Source of the DNA: an uncultured Eubacterium sp.
GTDB taxonomy: Bacteria > Bacillota > Clostridia > Oscillospirales > Acutalibacteraceae
DNA length: 24,725 nucleotides
Reading direction: 5' to 3'
NCBI GenBank assembly: GCA_905233805.1
Contig: CAJOER010000011.1
Location: forward strand, 1 to 24,725
The notes below the pieces were generated by a model. That model searched no databases and was not told where the DNA came from. It worked only from the letters and a program-made list of their open reading frames with translations. Positions 22,790-24,725 of the stretch are shown here, piece after piece. Each line of letters opens with the position of its first letter. The first letter of the stretch is position 1. The position numbers and the translations under genes were made by a program.

Positions 22790-23866
22790 ATGGCCGGTAC
22801 AAAAGACGTAAAAAATGACAGAAGAGCTGCACTTGATTCAGCTATAAAACAAATTGAAAAACAGTATGGCGAAGGCGCTATTATGAGAATGGGCGAAAGC
22901 AAGCATTTAAAGGTTGACGCTATATCAACAGGCTCGCTCACTCTCGATATTGCTACCGGAATCGGCGGACTTCCCAAGGGAAGAATTATTGAGATATACG
23001 GACCTGAATCATCGGGTAAAACAACCCTTGCGCTTCACTGCGTTGCGGAAGCACAGAAACTCGGCGGCGAGGCTGCTTTCATTGACGCAGAGCATGCTCT
23101 TGACCCGATTTATGCAGAGAACCTCGGTGTAGACGTTGATTCACTTCTCGTAGCACAGCCTGATAACGGCGAGCAGGCTCTTGAAATTACAGAACAGCTT
23201 GTACGTTCCGGCGCTATTGATATTATTGTTGTAGACTCTGTTGCAGCTCTTGTTCCGAAATCTGAAATTGAAGGCGATATGGGCGATTCACACGTAGGCC
23301 TTCACGCAAGACTTATGTCACAGGCACTCAGGAAGCTTGCAGGTGCTATCAATAAGTCAAACTGTATTATTATCTTTATCAATCAGCTTCGAGAGAAGGT
23401 CGGCGTTATTTACGGTAATCCCGAGGTAACAACCGGCGGACGTGCTCTTAAATTTTACGCTTCAATGAGAATTGACGTAAGAAGAATTGAGCAGATTAAG
23501 GCACCCGGAAACGAATTTGTAGGTTCGCGTACGAGAGCGAAGATTGTTAAGAATAAGGTTGCTCCTCCGTTCAAGCAGGCTGAATTCGATATTATGTACG
23601 GAACGGGTATTGATAAGGACGGCGAAATCTGCGACCTTGCAGTAAGTCTCGGAATTATCAAGAAGAGCGGTTCGTGGTTCTCATACGGGGAGACGCGTTT
23701 CCAGGGAAGAGATAAGCTTAAAGAAGTTCTTGACGCTATGAAATCAGACGAATCCGCAGTTGAGGAAGCTCCCGCTCCCGCACCTCAGGAACCCGTAATT
23801 GTTACGGAGCCGAGAGCGGCCGCAAGAGCAAAACTTGATATTGCGATTGACGATGACGACGAATAA
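22790..23866 (+). CDS. recA: Recombinase RecA
   Basis: 358 aa. GGAGG at 22777-22781 is 8 nt from the ATG at 22790 (MAGTKD); an ATG at 22775 overlaps the site and is rejected. Walker A is GPESSGKTT (71-79); IDAEHALDP, VVDSVAALVPKSEIEG, the loop-1/loop-2 region (GDSHVGLHARLMSQALRKL) and the FINQLREKVGV stretch with TTGGRALKFY follow. The C-terminus ends in a Pro/Ala stretch and an acidic tail (AIDDDDE), as usual. RecA forms filaments on single-stranded DNA for recombination and triggers SOS repressor cleavage. recX starts 8 nt after the stop, so the two are surely cotranscribed. Confidence 0.99.
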   Translation: MAGTKDVKNDRRAALDSAIKQIEKQYGEGAIMRMGESKHLKVDAISTGSLTLDIATGIGGLPKGRIIEIYGPESSGKTTLALHCVAEAQKLGGEAAFIDAEHALDPIYAENLGVDVDSLLVAQPDNGEQALEITEQLVRSGAIDIIVVDSVAALVPKSEIEGDMGDSHVGLHARLMSQALRKLAGAINKSNCIIIFINQLREKVGVIYGNPEVTTGGRALKFYASMRIDVRRIEQIKAPGNEFVGSRTRAKIVKNKVAPPFKQAEFDIMYGTGIDKDGEICDLAVSLGIIKKSGSWFSYGETRFQGRDKLKEVLDAMKSDESAVEEAPAPAPQEPVIVTEPRAAARAKLDIAIDDDDE

Positions 23867-23874
23867 TTAAAATT

Positions 23875-24483
23875 ATGATAATATCACACACAAAGGGCAG
23901 GGGGAAGAAAATCCACCTGCTCATTGATAATGAGTACAAAATTACAACGGATATTGATTTCTGGGCTGAACATTACATAAAAGACGGAACGGAAATTGAT
24001 GAGGACGAGTGGGAAGAACTTGTTGAAAGTATCAATTATCGTAAAGCAGTTAACAAGTGCTACGACCTGCTTTCAAGACGCGACCACAGCGTAAAGGAAC
24101 TTAAAACAAAGCTCCTTCGTACTGTTGATGAAAACAGCGCCGAAAAAGCAATTAACCGAATGCTTGAACTCGGCTATCTTGATGATGAAAAATATGCTCA
24201 AAAACTGCTTGAACATCTTATAAATAATAAGAATATGTCAAAGTCTTTTATTAGGCAGGAAATGTATAAAAGGGGAGTCCCTACCGAAATTTCTTCCTCG
24301 CTTCTTGAAGATGCAGAGATTGATAACGTTGAGAGCATAAAGGAACTCATTATTAAAAAATATAAAACTAAACTCAGCGCCGAGGGCGGCACGGATAAGG
24401 TAATTGCCGCGCTGATGAGAAAAGGCTTTTCTTTCAGCGATATAAAAACGGCGCTTGAAGAATTTGAAGATGAAGAAATTTAA
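23875..24483 (+). CDS. recX: Regulatory protein RecX
   Basis: 202 aa. It begins 8 nt after the recA stop without a clear ribosome site, suggesting translational coupling. The three-helix repeats typical of RecX are visible: AVNKCYDLLSRRDHSVKEL (about 57-75), INRMLELGYLDDEKYAQKLL (about 91-110), KSFIRQEMYKRGVP (about 122-135) and VIAALMRKGFSFSDIKTAL (about 175-193). RecX binds RecA filaments and limits RecA activity. Its position straight after recA is the classic arrangement. The last 14 nt overlap rimO. Confidence 0.95.
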   Translation: MIISHTKGRGKKIHLLIDNEYKITTDIDFWAEHYIKDGTEIDEDEWEELVESINYRKAVNKCYDLLSRRDHSVKELKTKLLRTVDENSAEKAINRMLELGYLDDEKYAQKLLEHLINNKNMSKSFIRQEMYKRGVPTEISSSLLEDAEIDNVESIKELIIKKYKTKLSAEGGTDKVIAALMRKGFSFSDIKTALEEFEDEEI

Positions 24484-24725
24484 AGTCGGTATGATATCAC
24501 TCGGCTGTCCCAAGAATCAGGTGGACGGCGAAATAATGCTTACAAAGCTTGCTCAGGCAGGCTTTGAAATTGTAAGCAGAATTGAAGACAGTGATATTAT
24601 TATCGTAAATACCTGCGGATTTATTGAATCGGCTAAAACCGAGGCGATTGAAGCGATACTTGAAGCCGCAGAATATAAGTCTGCAGGGCTTATCAGCGCA
24701 AGCGTTGTTACCGGCTGCCTTGCCG
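24470..24725 (+). CDS. rimO: Ribosomal protein S12 methylthiotransferase RimO, 5' part
   Basis: 85 complete codons, cut by the window edge. The ATG at 24470 lies inside recX (14-nt overlap) and gives MKKFKVGMISLGCPKNQVDG, the length expected before the first cluster motif; a later ATG at 24491 would trim it to MISLG and is less likely. The N-terminal MTTase domain cysteines 13 (SLGCPKN), 49 (VNTCGF) and 82 (TGCLA) are in place. SLGCPKN with VD-G/S-E marks RimO rather than MiaB or MtaB. RimO methylthiolates an aspartate of ribosomal protein S12. The overlap indicates coupling to recX. The radical SAM and TRAM domains lie outside the window. Confidence 0.93.
   Translation, partial: MKKFKVGMISLGCPKNQVDGEIMLTKLAQAGFEIVSRIEDSDIIIVNTCGFIESAKTEAIEAILEAAEYKSAGLISASVVTGCLA

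Overview
The window reads as a stretch of chromosome from a low-to-medium GC, spore-forming Gram-positive anaerobe of the class Clostridia, most likely Oscillospiraceae/Ruminococcaceae from a gut or rumen habitat. The grounds are a spoIVA gene next to a SipL-like gene, a DacF-type carboxypeptidase, secreted BspA-like leucine-rich-repeat (LRR) proteins, a GH26 domain fused to LRRs, AAGGAGG-type ribosome sites and consensus sigma-A promoters. No species call is possible from sequence alone, and most of the window is ordinary chromosome.

Layout. 1-88: the 3' end of a 5S rRNA and its terminator, i.e. the end of an rRNA operon. 142-3910: a two-gene unit, a secreted LRR/EF-hand/GH26 protein followed by a class-3-lipase-like protein, closed by a perfect terminator. 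3910-4703: a YhhN family membrane protein with its own promoter. 4713-4925: a CAU tRNA with promoter, terminator and a decayed second copy of its 3' end. 4926-7990: sipL-like and spoIVA, probably a mother-cell sporulation operon. 7970-8304: a small zinc-ribbon protein on the minus strand. 8365-10895: a GHL10-like lipoprotein gene overlapping, tail to tail, the tRNA methylthiotransferase gene mtaB. 10928-12067: dacF. 12093-16833: two tandem paralogous secreted LRR proteins with matching promoters, then an O-antigen-ligase-like (Wzy_C) gene broken by a -1 frameshift. 16908-18848: pgi and a small P-loop protein. 18915-20186: a polysaccharide pyruvyl transferase family protein. 20210-22369: yceD-rpmF and der. 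22410-22659: rpmB on the minus strand. 22718-24725: recA, recX and the start of rimO.

How the genes fit together. Sporulation: SpoIVA polymerises as the coat basement layer and SipL binds it; the pair sits 11 bp apart. Cell surface: the three LRR proteins, the Wzy_C protein, the pyruvyl transferase and DacF all concern the envelope or secreted polymers. Translation and RNA modification: L32, L28, YceD, Der, MtaB, RimO, 5S rRNA and the tRNA. DNA repair: RecA with its modulator RecX.

Start sites were revised for several genes from ribosome-binding-site position: 167, 2526, 3984, 8304 (minus), 8365, 10928, 20267, 20802, 22595 (minus), 22790. No stretch over 300 bases lacks a gene; the longest mainly non-coding stretch, 4704-4984, holds the tRNA and its control elements. 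I saw no CRISPR array, transposase or phage gene. No clearly new multi-gene system stands out. The most interesting signals are the LRR-GH26 fusion, the tRNA 3'-end duplication, the operator-like palindrome in the recA promoter, the twin-promoter LRR paralogues beside a broken polymerase gene, and a perfect intragenic hairpin near a convergent gene overlap.
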